DNA of 64,000 nt from Pedococcus cremeus (GCF_900111375.1 NZ_FOHB01000001.1:186001-250000); one strand, 5' to 3'. Shown: positions 45,852-54,136, numbered from the stretch's first letter. Numbers and translations: made by a program. The notes: generated from the letters alone by a model not told the origin.

Positions 45852-45860
45852 CGCGACCTT

Positions 45861-47180
45861 GTGACCGCCCTGCCCCGCCTGCTCGACCGCGCCACGGAGT
45901 GGGCGGTGCCGGCCCGGATGGGCACGGCGTTCCGCTGGAACCTCGCTTCGTCGTGGGTGGGCCAGCTCGGGGACGGGATCGCCCTGGCCGCCGGTCCCCT
46001 GCTGGTCGCCTCCCTCACCCGCGACCCCACCCTCATCGCCGCGGCCGCGATGGTGCAGAACGTGCCGACCCTGCTTCTCGGCCTGTATGCCGGCGCCGTC
46101 GCCGACCGGGTCGACCGCCGCCGCCTCGTGCTCGCCGCCAACCTGGTGCGGGTCGCGGTACTCGCGGTGCTGGTGTCCACCATCGTCACGGGCACGGTGT
46201 CGATCGGGTTGCTGCTCGCGACGCTGTTCGCGGTCGGCGTGGCCGAGCTGTTCGCCGACACCGGATGGCGGGCGGTGCTGCCGATGATCGTGCCGAAGGC
46301 CGACCTCGGGATCGGCAACGCCCGGCAGATGTCCGGGTTCCTCGTGGCCAACCAGTTCGTCGGACCGGCCGTCGGGGCGAGCCTGTTCGCCCTCGGGTCC
46401 GCCGTCCCCTTCGGGGTGCAGGGTGCGGCCCTGCTGCTGGCGGCAGGACTGTTCGCCAAGGTGCGGCTGCCGCAGGAGGAGGACCCCCAGCGTCCGGAGC
46501 AGCACATCGGCCACGACATCCTCGACGGGCTGCGGTGGATCGCGGGCAACGCGCCGATCCGCACCCTCACCCTGGTGATCTTCATCTTCAACATCACCTG
46601 GGGAGCCCCGTGGGGCGTCCTCGTCTACTGGGCCCAGGAGCGCCTGCACGTCGGTGCGGTCGGCTTCGGCCTGCTCACGACGTGCTCCGCGGTCGGCGGC
46701 GTGGCGTCGGTGCTGCTGTACGACCGGCTCGAGCGGCGGGTGCCACTGGCCCGGCTGATGAGGATCTGTCTGTCGCTGGAGGTGCTGACCCACCTCGCCC
46801 TGGCGCTGACCACCGTGCCCTGGTTCGCGATGGCGGTCATGGTGGTGTTCGGCGCGTACGCGTTCGTGTGGGGGTCGCTGTCGTCGGCGGTGCGCCAGCG
46901 GGCGACGCCGAACGAGTACCAGGGGCGGGTCGGCAGTGTCTACTGGGTCGGGCTCATCGTCGGGCTGCTCGTGGGGCAGTTCCTCGGCGGCCAGATCGCC
47001 GACCGGTTCGGCGCGGCGGCACCGTTCTGGTTCGCCTTTGCGGGGGCCGGCCTCACCCTGGTGGTCGTCTGGCGTCAGCTGGACAACATCGCCCACGCCG
47101 ACGCGTCGGACCAGACGGACGCCGACGCGCCTGCGGGGGCGGGCGCCGGCGCACCGGACGGAGCCGGCACCGGGGCCTGA
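45861..47180 (+). CDS. MFS transporter (EntS/DHA3-like)
   Basis: A 439-residue integral membrane protein with about 10-12 segments. F-R-W-N-L-A-S-S-W-V-G-Q-L-G-D-G and G-A-V-A-D-R-V-D-R-R-R-L-V (the inter-helix 2-3 loop, D-R-x-x-R-R) are typical of MFS exporters of the EntS/DHA3 (MFS_3) group. The tail after the last helix is hydrophilic, with D-A-S-D-Q-T-D-A-D. It diverges from rpsB. The substrate is unknown. A degenerate copy of its 3' end follows the stop codon. Confidence 0.83.
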   Translation: MTALPRLLDRATEWAVPARMGTAFRWNLASSWVGQLGDGIALAAGPLLVASLTRDPTLIAAAAMVQNVPTLLLGLYAGAVADRVDRRRLVLAANLVRVAVLAVLVSTIVTGTVSIGLLLATLFAVGVAELFADTGWRAVLPMIVPKADLGIGNARQMSGFLVANQFVGPAVGASLFALGSAVPFGVQGAALLLAAGLFAKVRLPQEEDPQRPEQHIGHDILDGLRWIAGNAPIRTLTLVIFIFNITWGAPWGVLVYWAQERLHVGAVGFGLLTTCSAVGGVASVLLYDRLERRVPLARLMRICLSLEVLTHLALALTTVPWFAMAVMVVFGAYAFVWGSLSSAVRQRATPNEYQGRVGSVYWVGLIVGLLVGQFLGGQIADRFGAAAPFWFAFAGAGLTLVVVWRQLDNIAHADASDQTDADAPAGAGAGAPDGAGTGA

Positions 47181-47236
47181 GGCGGGGCCGCCGCCGACGC
47201 ACCCCACGGAGCCGTCGCAGGGGCCGGAGGCTGAGG
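47145..47236. repeat. imperfect duplication of a gene 3' end
   Basis: Bases 47145-47182 (the last codons and TGA of the MFS gene) are matched imperfectly by 47193-47236: both hold ACGGAGCCG, then a CAGGGGCC- or CCGGGGCC-like run and end in TGAGG. The second copy has a 6-bp insertion. It fits an older tandem duplication in a convergent junction. Confidence 0.5.
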
Positions 47237-47252
47237 TCGCCGCGGGCCCGGA

Positions 47253-48728
47253 TCAGTGCCCGGAGCCCAGGCCCTCCCCCGCACCGCGGTCGGACGCCTG
47301 CTGGTACAGCTGCTCGAAGAGGTCGACGTACTGCGTCAGGTGGCGGTCGCCGAGGTAGAGGTCGCGCACCCGCGAGCGCGCGGCGGTGCCGAGCCGGCGG
47401 GCGTACTCCTCGTCGACGAGCACGTCCTGCAGCCGCTTGGCGAAGCTGTCGAGGTCGGTGGGGTCCCGCAGCAGCAGGCCGCTCTCGCCGTCGATGATCT
47501 GGTCCTGGATGCCCCCCACGGCCGAGGCGACGACCGGCTTGGCCTTCCACATCGGTTCGGTGACCGTGAGCCCGAAGCCCTCGACGAGGCTCTTCTGCAC
47601 CACCACCGCAGCCCGCCGCTGCAGGCAGTTGACCAGGTGGGCGTTCTCGTCGATGTCGTCCATGGGCAGACAGGCGAGGTGCACCCGCGAGCGGCGCCGC
47701 GCCGGCAGGGCCTGCCACAGGCCGCGCACCTCGGCGAGCACCTCCGCCCCTTCCGGGTCGTCGCTGACGCCCTGCACGTCAGGCCCGACGAGCATGAGGT
47801 GCACGTCCGGGGGGAGGTCGTCGACGTGCTCCGCGAAACCCCTGAGCACCCCTCCCATGTCCTTGAGGCGGTCCCACCGGCTCACCTGGAGCACGAGCCG
47901 GGCACCACGGGTCACGGGAGCACCGTCGAGCACCAGCCGCCGGTGCCCGCGCACCGTGCCGGGGGCGCCGTTGCGGCGGGTGAACCGCAGGCTTCCGTGG
48001 TCCTGGCTTGTGTTGACCAGCGACGCCTCGCGCAGGGCGGCGTCGACGTCGGCGGGGCTCAGCTCGGTGTTCTTGGCGCTGAACGGGTCCAGCGAGGGCG
48101 GGATCACCCAGAGCCGGTCGTCGGGCAGCCATGCCGGCGCGTAGGCACGGCGGGAGAAGATGAACGCGTCGGCGGCCTCGAGGTGCGGCCGCAGGAAGGT
48201 CCAGCCGATCTCGGTCAGCTCGGTCGGCTCGTCGCGGCCGATGTGGCAGCGCCAGACGAGGTGCGCGCCGGTGCCGCGCAGCATCCCGGCCAGCCCCGCC
48301 GTCTGGGGGTCGTGCAGCAGGACGATGTCGCCGGGGCGGACCATCGACTCGAGCCGGTCGTGGTTGCGGGTGAGCACCTCGCTGTAGTGACGCTGCTCCG
48401 CCACCCCGAGCGGGCCACCGTCGCCGGCCATGCCGTGCAGCAGGTTGTGCAGGCGCTTGGTGATCGCGAAGAAGGCCGGGTCACCGTCGAGGACGAGCCA
48501 GCGGGTCTCGACGCCGGCGCCCTTGGTGTAGGCCAGCAGGAACTGGAGCATCTCGGCCACCCCGCCGCCCTGGGCGGTCGCGTTGACGTTCCAGACCGTC
48601 CGCCCGGCGAGGAGCTCGCGGGCACGCTCGACGTACCGGGCCAGGCGCGCGGCACGCTCCGGCGCCAGCAAGCTGCCCAGCCGGTCGAGGGAGACGGCGT
48701 CGATGTCGACTTCCCGCATGACCCTCAT
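47253..48728 (-). CDS. GT4 glycosyltransferase (trehalose synthase/TreT-like)
   Basis: A 491-residue GT-B enzyme. The N-terminal V-W-N-V-N-A-T-A-Q-G-G-G-V-A-E and the C-terminal V-E-G-F-G-L-T-V-T-E-P (nucleotide-sugar site) match the TreT/trehalose phosphorylase branch of family GT4. It may make or use trehalose from a nucleotide-sugar donor. Start is uncertain: ATGs at 48728 and 48719 and a GTG at 48749 are all in frame, none with a clear Shine-Dalgarno. It converges with the MFS gene and diverges from an aminotransferase. Confidence 0.78.
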   Translation of the reverse strand: MRVMREVDIDAVSLDRLGSLLAPERAARLARYVERARELLAGRTVWNVNATAQGGGVAEMLQFLLAYTKGAGVETRWLVLDGDPAFFAITKRLHNLLHGMAGDGGPLGVAEQRHYSEVLTRNHDRLESMVRPGDIVLLHDPQTAGLAGMLRGTGAHLVWRCHIGRDEPTELTEIGWTFLRPHLEAADAFIFSRRAYAPAWLPDDRLWVIPPSLDPFSAKNTELSPADVDAALREASLVNTSQDHGSLRFTRRNGAPGTVRGHRRLVLDGAPVTRGARLVLQVSRWDRLKDMGGVLRGFAEHVDDLPPDVHLMLVGPDVQGVSDDPEGAEVLAEVRGLWQALPARRRSRVHLACLPMDDIDENAHLVNCLQRRAAVVVQKSLVEGFGLTVTEPMWKAKPVVASAVGGIQDQIIDGESGLLLRDPTDLDSFAKRLQDVLVDEEYARRLGTAARSRVRDLYLGDRHLTQYVDLFEQLYQQASDRGAGEGLGSGH

Positions 48729-48778
48729 GCTGTCACGACCCGGCGACACCGTGCCTGTCTTCGCCCTCTTTGCCCGGC

Positions 48779-48784
48779 TAGCCT
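48779..48784 (+). promoter_or_regulatory. candidate leaderless -10 (TAGCCT)
   Basis: TAGCCT lies 6 nt before the ATG at 48791, with no Shine-Dalgarno in between. Confidence 0.45.
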
Positions 48785-48790
48785 CGGTGC

Positions 48791-49975
48791 ATGGTTGACG
48801 GCTCGGGCTCGCCCCTGGTGGCGCGCATGCACGGCTTCGGCACCACGATCTTCGCCGAGATGTCGGCGCTCGCCGCCGAGACCGGCGCGATCAACCTCGG
48901 TCAGGGGTTCCCCGACACCGACGGGCCGCGCGAGATGCTCGAGGCGGCGAAGGCCGCCATCGACGCCGGACGCAACCAGTACCCGCCCGGTCCCGGCGTG
49001 CCCGAGCTGCTCGAGGCCGTCGCGGCGCACCAGGAACGCTTCTACGGCCTGCGCGTCGACCCGCGCTCGGAGGTGCTCGTCACCGTCGGCGCCACCGAGG
49101 CGATCGCCGCCACGGTGCTCGCGCTGTGCGAGCCCGGTGACGAGGTGGTCACCTTCGAGCCCTACTACGACTCGTATGCCGCGACCATCGCCCTCGCGGG
49201 CGCCGTGCGCCGCACGTCGGTGCTCCGCTTCCCCGACTTCGCCGTCGACGAGGCCTCGCTGCGGGCGGCGTTCTCCGACCGCACCCGGCTGGTGCTGCTC
49301 AACACGCCGCACAACCCCACCGGCAAGGTCTTCACGCGCACCGAGCTCGAGCTCATCTGTTCCCTGGCCCGCGAGCACGACGCCTGGGTGGTCACCGACG
49401 AGGTCTACGAGCACCTCGTCTTCGACGGGCTGGAGCACGTCCCCGTGGCCACCCTCCCGGGGATGGCGGAGCGCACGCTGACGATCTCCTCGGCGGGCAA
49501 GACGTTCTCGGCCACCGGCTGGAAGGTCGGCTGGGTGACCGGGCCCGCCGACGCGGTGGCGGCGGTGCGGACCGTCAAGCAGTTCCTCACCTTCGTCGGC
49601 TCCGGACCGTTCCAGCCCGCGGTGGCCGTCGCCCTCGGGCTGGGTGACGACGTGTATGCCGGGCTGGCCGACTCACTGCAGGCCAAGCGCGACCTGCTGG
49701 TCGCCGGCCTGCGCTCGGCCGGGCTGGAGGTCGCGGTGCCCTCGGGCACCTACTTCGTCATCGCCGACACGGCGCCGCTCGGCGCGACCGACGGCCCGGC
49801 CTTCTGCCGGCGGCTGCCGTCGGTCGCCGGGGTGGTCGGCGTGCCGGTGTCCGTCTTCCACGACGATGTCGAGGCCGCGCGGACGCTGGTGCGGTTCGCG
49901 TTCTGCAAGCGGGACGAGGTGCTGCGGGAGGCGGTGGCGCGGCTGTCCCGGGCCGGCGCCGAGATCAACCGCTGA
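48791..49975 (+). CDS. class I PLP aminotransferase (DapC/YbdL-like)
   Basis: A 394-residue fold-type I aminotransferase. Landmarks are N-L-G-Q-G-F-P-D (about 35-42), N-T-P-H-N-P-T-G-K-V (about 174-183), V-T-D-E-V-Y-E-H and the PLP lysine in S-S-A-G-K-T-F-S-A-T-G-W-K. The G-Q-G-F-P-D start is typical of YbdL/kynurenine-aminotransferase and actinobacterial DapC-type enzymes; the natural substrate is not determined. It is followed by the 15-bp repeat array. Confidence 0.85.
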   Translation: MVDGSGSPLVARMHGFGTTIFAEMSALAAETGAINLGQGFPDTDGPREMLEAAKAAIDAGRNQYPPGPGVPELLEAVAAHQERFYGLRVDPRSEVLVTVGATEAIAATVLALCEPGDEVVTFEPYYDSYAATIALAGAVRRTSVLRFPDFAVDEASLRAAFSDRTRLVLLNTPHNPTGKVFTRTELELICSLAREHDAWVVTDEVYEHLVFDGLEHVPVATLPGMAERTLTISSAGKTFSATGWKVGWVTGPADAVAAVRTVKQFLTFVGSGPFQPAVAVALGLGDDVYAGLADSLQAKRDLLVAGLRSAGLEVAVPSGTYFVIADTAPLGATDGPAFCRRLPSVAGVVGVPVSVFHDDVEAARTLVRFAFCKRDEVLREAVARLSRAGAEINR

Positions 49976-49994
49976 CCCGGACCACCCACCCTCA

Positions 49995-50074
49995 GCCCAC
50001 TGACCGTCAGGCACTGACTCTTCGGCCACTGACTCTAAGGCCACTGACTCTCAGGCCACTGACTCTCAGGCCAC
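49995..50074. repeat. 15-bp tandem repeat array with internal palindrome
   Basis: Units are GCCACTGACTCTAAG (50025-50039) and GCCACTGACTCTCAG (50040-50054, 50055-50069), preceded by two diverged copies (49995-50024) and followed by GCCAC. On the minus strand each unit carries CTGA-GAG-TCAG. The last complete copy contains the stop codon of the zinc-ribbon gene (50066-50068). The array fills most of the gap between convergent genes. Confidence 0.85.
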
Positions 50075-50260
50075 GCTGCGGGCATGGTCCTCCCGCACCG
50101 CCACGGCCACGTCCCACAGCAGGACAGCGGCGTCGCAGACGGTGCAGCAGTACTCGCCCGTGTCGTCGACGGGCATGAGGATCTGCTCGCTGGCACAGTC
50201 GCCACAGCGGGCCAGCACTCCGGTCACGAGCATCAGGTCGGCTGTCGTCTCCATGCCCAT
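50066..50260 (-). CDS. 64-residue zinc-ribbon-like protein
   Basis: A small protein with two Cys pairs, A-R-C-G-D-C-A-S near residue 18 and E-Y-C-C-T-V-C-D near residue 37, suggesting a single zinc site, followed by a helix. M-G-M-E-T-T (50260) and M-E-T-T (50254) are both possible starts. No family is recognised. It faces a repeat array at its 3' end and diverges from the M23 peptidase gene. Function unknown. Confidence 0.65.
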   Translation of the reverse strand: MGMETTADLMLVTGVLARCGDCASEQILMPVDDTGEYCCTVCDAAVLLWDVAVAVREDHARSVA

Positions 50261-50399
50261 CACGGTGCCACGAGGCACTGACAACGCCCGCCTGCCACGC
50301 CGGGGCGGCCGTCCACAGGCAGGCTCCGGCAGTCCCGTGCTCCACAGCCACGCCCGTCCCCACTGTGCGGCTGGCTCAGGTGGGTCGAGGCTCACCGGC

Positions 50400-51020
50400 A
50401 TGGTCAGCCTCGCCCCTGCGCTGCTACCCGTCGCCGCCCTCACCCTCGGCGTCACGGCGATGTCACCGCCCACGCCCGACCCGGTCTCGCCCTCGTCGGC
50501 GCCGGCAACCGCCGCCCCTGTCCCTCCTTCCACCCGCACTCCCACCCCACCGGCCATCTCATCCCCTGCTGCAGGCGGCGCCGCACGGTCCGTGGACGTG
50601 CTGCGGCAGCGATGGCAGTGGCCCCTCGCGCCCGAGCCCACCGTGGCGAGGCGCTTCGAGCGGCCGGCCAGCACCTGGGGGCCGGGGCACCGTGGCGTCG
50701 ACCTCTCGGCCACCTCCGGCCAACCGGTGCTGGCAGTCGCGGCCGGACGGGTCGTCCACGTCGGTGTCATCGCCGGACGGGGCACCGTCTCCGTGCTCCA
50801 CGCCGGGGGTGTGCGCACGACCTACGAACCGCTGACCCCGCGGGTTCACCGGGGCCAGGTGGTGCGCGCGGGCCAGGTCATCGGGCTGGTCGACGGCAGC
50901 GCCGCCTCGCACTGCGCCGGCTGCCTGCACCTGGGAGCGCTGCGGGGGCGGGTCTACCTCGACCCGTTGGCGCTGCTGCGCCCGGGGCACGTGGTCCTGC
51001 TGCCCCTCGGCACCGGTTGA
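50400..51020 (+). CDS. M23-family (LytM-like) peptidase, exported
   Basis: A 206-residue protein: a signal peptide (about 1-21), a Pro/Ser/Thr linker (about 22-60), then an M23 domain with G-H-R-G-V-D (H97, D101: two zinc ligands) and C-L-H-L-G (H177, the third ligand). The usual first His of H-x-H is Cys175, as in many actinobacterial relatives. It may cut or bind peptidoglycan; reduced or absent activity is possible. A core gene of this type is often near rpsB in actinobacteria. Confidence 0.83.
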   Translation: MVSLAPALLPVAALTLGVTAMSPPTPDPVSPSSAPATAAPVPPSTRTPTPPAISSPAAGGAARSVDVLRQRWQWPLAPEPTVARRFERPASTWGPGHRGVDLSATSGQPVLAVAAGRVVHVGVIAGRGTVSVLHAGGVRTTYEPLTPRVHRGQVVRAGQVIGLVDGSAASHCAGCLHLGALRGRVYLDPLALLRPGHVVLLPLGTG

Positions 51021-51026
51021 GCCCTT

Positions 51027-51076
51027 CTCAGGCGCCGGTGGGGTACGGCCGGCTCAGGCGCCGGTGGGGTACGGCC
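51027..51076. repeat. 26-bp tandem duplication of a gene end
   Basis: An exact 24-bp sequence is present at 51027-51050 and 51053-51076. The second copy contains the last codons and TGA stop (51054-51056) of the DUF3152 gene; the first copy is a downstream duplicate in the convergent gap with the M23 gene. Confidence 0.9.
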
Positions 51077-51890
51077 AGGCCTTGCAGCCCTGCAGGTCGA
51101 GGGTCTGCTGGACCATGACCGGCGCCCTCTGCCCCTTCGCGGGGCAGGAACGGTGCTGGTGGCCGAGGCCGTGGCCCACCTCGTGGTTCACCTGGTAGAT
51201 GCGGTAGCGCTCGACGTCGTCGCCGTAGCTGTCGTCACCGAGCTGCCAGCGGCGCAGGTTGAGCACCGAACGCCCGTTGTTCCAGCAGGAGACCTGCGAC
51301 AACGTCCTCAGGGGCGCGCAGAGCCGGTCGGTGAGTCCCGGGCTGGCCAGGGTGACCCGGATGTCGACGGCGGCTCCAGCCTTCTCCTCACCGGGGCTCA
51401 CGTTGACGAACCGGATGCCGTCCTTGCCCTGCCACCCGCGCTCGTGGAGCAGCACCTCGCGGACCGTGCGGGCCACCTTGGTCTCGTCGACCCCCAGGCC
51501 CTTCTCGACCTCGACGGTGTAGCGGACGACCCTCCCGCTGGCCGTCGACTGGGGGCCGGGGACCGTGACGACCCGGATCGTGCCGGTGCCGTTCTGGGGC
51601 ACCTCCACCGTCTCGGTGCGAGGGGCCTCGGTCGTGGTCGAGCCGTCCTCGCTGTCGCCGGTCGGGGTGGCCGACGGCGCCGCCGCCGAACCGCTGGCCG
51701 CAGGGCTGGCCTGGATGCCCGGCAGCTGGTCGGCGACCGTGGCCGCCACGTCGGAGGCCTCGTCGCGAGAGACCAGCCGCACCGTGGTGACCACGACCAG
51801 GGCGAGGACGACCGCAGCCAGCAGGGTCCGACGCAGGCGGACGCGTCGACTGACCGCACGGCGGCGGTGTCGAGCGGGTGAGCGGTTCAC
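51054..51890 (-). CDS. DUF3152 exported protein with metzincin-type zinc motif
   Basis: A 278-residue protein. The GTG at 51890 is chosen because GAGG lies 6 nt upstream. A basic start and one helix (about 22-40) anchor it; a Ser/Thr/Ala linker follows (to about 95). The DUF3152 domain contains H-E-V-G-H-G-L-G-H-Q-H (236-246), an exact H-E-x-x-H-x-x-G-x-x-H metzincin pattern, with M259 as a possible Met-turn. Three or more Cys (191, 202, 249, 269) could pair. A zinc peptidase activity outside the membrane is a reasonable but untested inference. Confidence 0.8.
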   Translation of the reverse strand: MNRSPARHRRRAVSRRVRLRRTLLAAVVLALVVVTTVRLVSRDEASDVAATVADQLPGIQASPAASGSAAAPSATPTGDSEDGSTTTEAPRTETVEVPQNGTGTIRVVTVPGPQSTASGRVVRYTVEVEKGLGVDETKVARTVREVLLHERGWQGKDGIRFVNVSPGEEKAGAAVDIRVTLASPGLTDRLCAPLRTLSQVSCWNNGRSVLNLRRWQLGDDSYGDDVERYRIYQVNHEVGHGLGHQHRSCPAKGQRAPVMVQQTLDLQGCKAWPYPTGA

Positions 51891-51996
51891 GCGGTCCTCG
51901 TGGTCGGGGGGCCGGGTCGGGGCGCCCCATCTTCCCCTGATGGGCGGCACGCGGGCGAGCCGCCTCGCCCATGCACGACCGAATTCCGCCCGCGGC

Positions 51997-52911
51997 TCAG
52001 GCCCGGGGGTGCGCCTGGCGGTAGGACTGCTTGAGCCGGTCGACCGAGACGTGCGTGTAGATCTGCGTGGTCGCCAACGAGGCGTGGCCGAGCATCTCCT
52101 GCACCAGGCGCAGGTCGGCGCCGCCCTCGAGGAGGTGCGTGGCGGCGCTGTGCCGGAGGCCGTGCGGTCCGAGGTCGGGGGCGTCGGGCACGTGTGCCAG
52201 CAGACGGTGGACGGAGGTCCGCACCTGGCGCGGGTCGACCCGCCGACCCCGGCGGCCGAGGAAGACGGCTGGTCCGCTGTCGCCGGTCACCACCTGGGGG
52301 CGTCCGCGGCTGAGCCAGGCGATGAGCGCCTCGCGGGCGGGGGCGCCGAACGGCACCGTGCGCTCCTTGGAGCCCTTGCCCATCACTCGGACCACCCCGG
52401 CGGCGAGGTCGATGTCGTCCACGTCCAACGCCGCCAGCTCACCGACGCGGATACCGCTGGCGTACAGGAGCTCCAGGGCCGCTCGGTCGCGCAGGTGCAT
52501 CGCGTCCTCGTCGTCGGCGGCGACGGCGGCCACGTCGAGCAGCGCGCTGGCCTCCCCCTGCTTCAACACGCCGGGGAGGTGGCGCTGGCGCTTGGGGGCG
52601 ACGAGCCGCACCGAGGGGTCGGTGGGGATCCGGCCGGTTCGTGCCGCCCAGCCCAGGAACGTGCGCGCCGCAGCGGACCGGCGGGCGATGGTGGCACGAG
52701 CCGCTCCCGAGGCGGCCAGCTGGGCCAGCCACGCACGCAGGTCGCGCAAGGTGATGTCCGCGAGGTCGGTGACTCCGCACTCGGACTCGAGGAACCCGAG
52801 CAGGCTGCGCACGTCGCCGAGGTAGGCCCGAGCGGTGTGCTCGGAGCGCCCGCGCTCGGCCCGCAGGTGGCGGGAGAACGCCTCCACCGCCTCGGCCGTC
52901 GTGTCGCTCAC
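51997..52911 (-). CDS. xerC: tyrosine recombinase XerC
   Basis: A 304-residue site-specific recombinase that, with XerD, resolves chromosome dimers at dif. An N-terminal SAM-like domain (S-R-H-L-R-A-E-R-G-R-S-E-H-T) precedes the catalytic domain with Arg in A-S-G-I-R-V-G-E-L, H-G-L-R-H-S-A-A-T-H and the tyrosine in T-T-Q-I-Y-T-H. Position next to dprA favours XerC over XerD. The GTG at 52911 has no Shine-Dalgarno; an earlier GTG at 52920 is possible. Confidence 0.92.
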   Translation of the reverse strand: MSDTTAEAVEAFSRHLRAERGRSEHTARAYLGDVRSLLGFLESECGVTDLADITLRDLRAWLAQLAASGAARATIARRSAAARTFLGWAARTGRIPTDPSVRLVAPKRQRHLPGVLKQGEASALLDVAAVAADDEDAMHLRDRAALELLYASGIRVGELAALDVDDIDLAAGVVRVMGKGSKERTVPFGAPAREALIAWLSRGRPQVVTGDSGPAVFLGRRGRRVDPRQVRTSVHRLLAHVPDAPDLGPHGLRHSAATHLLEGGADLRLVQEMLGHASLATTQIYTHVSVDRLKQSYRQAHPRA

Positions 52912-53023
52912 GTTAGGCACCGTCGCAAAGCGGAGACCGGCCTTCAAGCAGCCTCGCCGGGAGGGTCACCACGCATATGACTGGCGTGTCTACTGCTGGT
53001 GTGTCGCGGCCCGGGCGCGCGCG

Positions 53024-54136
53024 TCAGGCCGGTCGGCGCGGTGGACGTCGCCATCCCTCGCCGTCGTGGGCGGCAAGGCCCTTGAGCTGGAGCCGACCGA
53101 GGCACCCGAGCACCTCACGCTCGGCGAGGGCCGTGTGCACCGCCAGTGAGGCCACACCCGTCGCGGACCGCACCGGCAGGGCCGCCCACACCACCTTCTC
53201 GACCTCGCCGAGGTCGTCCTCCGGGCGGACCTCCCCCCGCTTCACCGGCGCCAGGTCTGCCCCGAGGTAGCCCAGCAGCTCGGCCACCTCGTCGGCGTCG
53301 GTCACCAGCTCAGCCTCCCCGCGGCGGATGAGCTCGTGGCACCCTGCGGACACCATCGACGTGACCGGCCCGGGGACCGCTGCGACGACGCGAGCCAGCT
53401 TCGTCGCCTCGCGAGCAGTGCTGCGGGACCCCGACCGCAGGCCGGCCTCGACCACCACGGTGCCCCGGGTCATGGCCGCGATCAGCCGGTTGCGCTTCAG
53501 GAACCGCCACCGGGTGGGGGCGCAACCGGGCGGCACCTCACTGACGACCGCACCGGTCGCGACGATCCTCTCGAGAAGGCCGCGGTGGGCGTCGGGGTAG
53601 GGCCGCTCGACCCCGCCTGCGAGCACCGCGACGGTCAGCCCGTCCACGGCCAGGGCGCCACGGTGGGCCGCACCGTCGATGCCGAAGGCTGCGCCGGACA
53701 CGACCGTGAAGCGCCGCTCGCAGAGCCCCGCGGCGATCTCGCCCGCGGTCGACTCGCCGTACGGCGTGGCGCTGCGGGCGCCCACCACCGCAGCACTGCG
53801 CTCGCACGCCCCGCGGAGATCCTCCGGTCCACGCACCCACAGGCAGTGGGGCGGCACCTCGAGGTCGTCCACGCCGTCGGGCCACTCGTCGTCACCCGGC
53901 ACCAGCACCCGGGCCCGCAGCCGGGAGACCACCCGGAGGTCCTGCTCGATGTCGAGGGTCTCGACCCGCGGCAGGTACCGTGCCGCGCCTTCGGCCGAGC
54001 CGTCCAGAACCGCCGCGAGCGCCTCCTCCGCTCCGTGCTCCCGCACCAGCTTCAGGGCGCGGGCGTCCTCCGGCTCGCTGATGCGGCTCCACGCCATCCG
54101 GGCCTCGCGCTCCCCGCGCGGCATACGGCCCCTCAT
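53024..54136 (-). CDS. dprA: DNA-processing protein DprA
   Basis: A 370-residue DprA/Smf protein. The Rossmann-like core has V-V-G-A-R-S-A-T-P-Y-G, V-S-G-A-A-F-G-I-D-G-A-A-H and V-E-A-G-L-R-S-G-S; a C-terminal winged helix (V-R-S-A-T-G-V-A-S-L) follows. DprA loads RecA on incoming single-stranded DNA in natural transformation and is also kept in many non-competent species. Its ATG overlaps the comM stop as ATGA (54133-54136). Confidence 0.95.
   Translation of the reverse strand: MRGRMPRGEREARMAWSRISEPEDARALKLVREHGAEEALAAVLDGSAEGAARYLPRVETLDIEQDLRVVSRLRARVLVPGDDEWPDGVDDLEVPPHCLWVRGPEDLRGACERSAAVVGARSATPYGESTAGEIAAGLCERRFTVVSGAAFGIDGAAHRGALAVDGLTVAVLAGGVERPYPDAHRGLLERIVATGAVVSEVPPGCAPTRWRFLKRNRLIAAMTRGTVVVEAGLRSGSRSTAREATKLARVVAAVPGPVTSMVSAGCHELIRRGEAELVTDADEVAELLGYLGADLAPVKRGEVRPEDDLGEVEKVVWAALPVRSATGVASLAVHTALAEREVLGCLGRLQLKGLAAHDGEGWRRPPRRPA

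Noticed and set aside
49995-50074. A small CRISPR array, because of the 15-bp repeats
   Set aside because: The units follow each other directly with no unique spacers, are too short for a CRISPR repeat, and no cas gene is near.
51997-52911. A mobile-element integrase
   Set aside because: The protein matches XerC in length and motifs and sits beside dprA in the usual actinobacterial order; no attachment repeats or phage genes are near.
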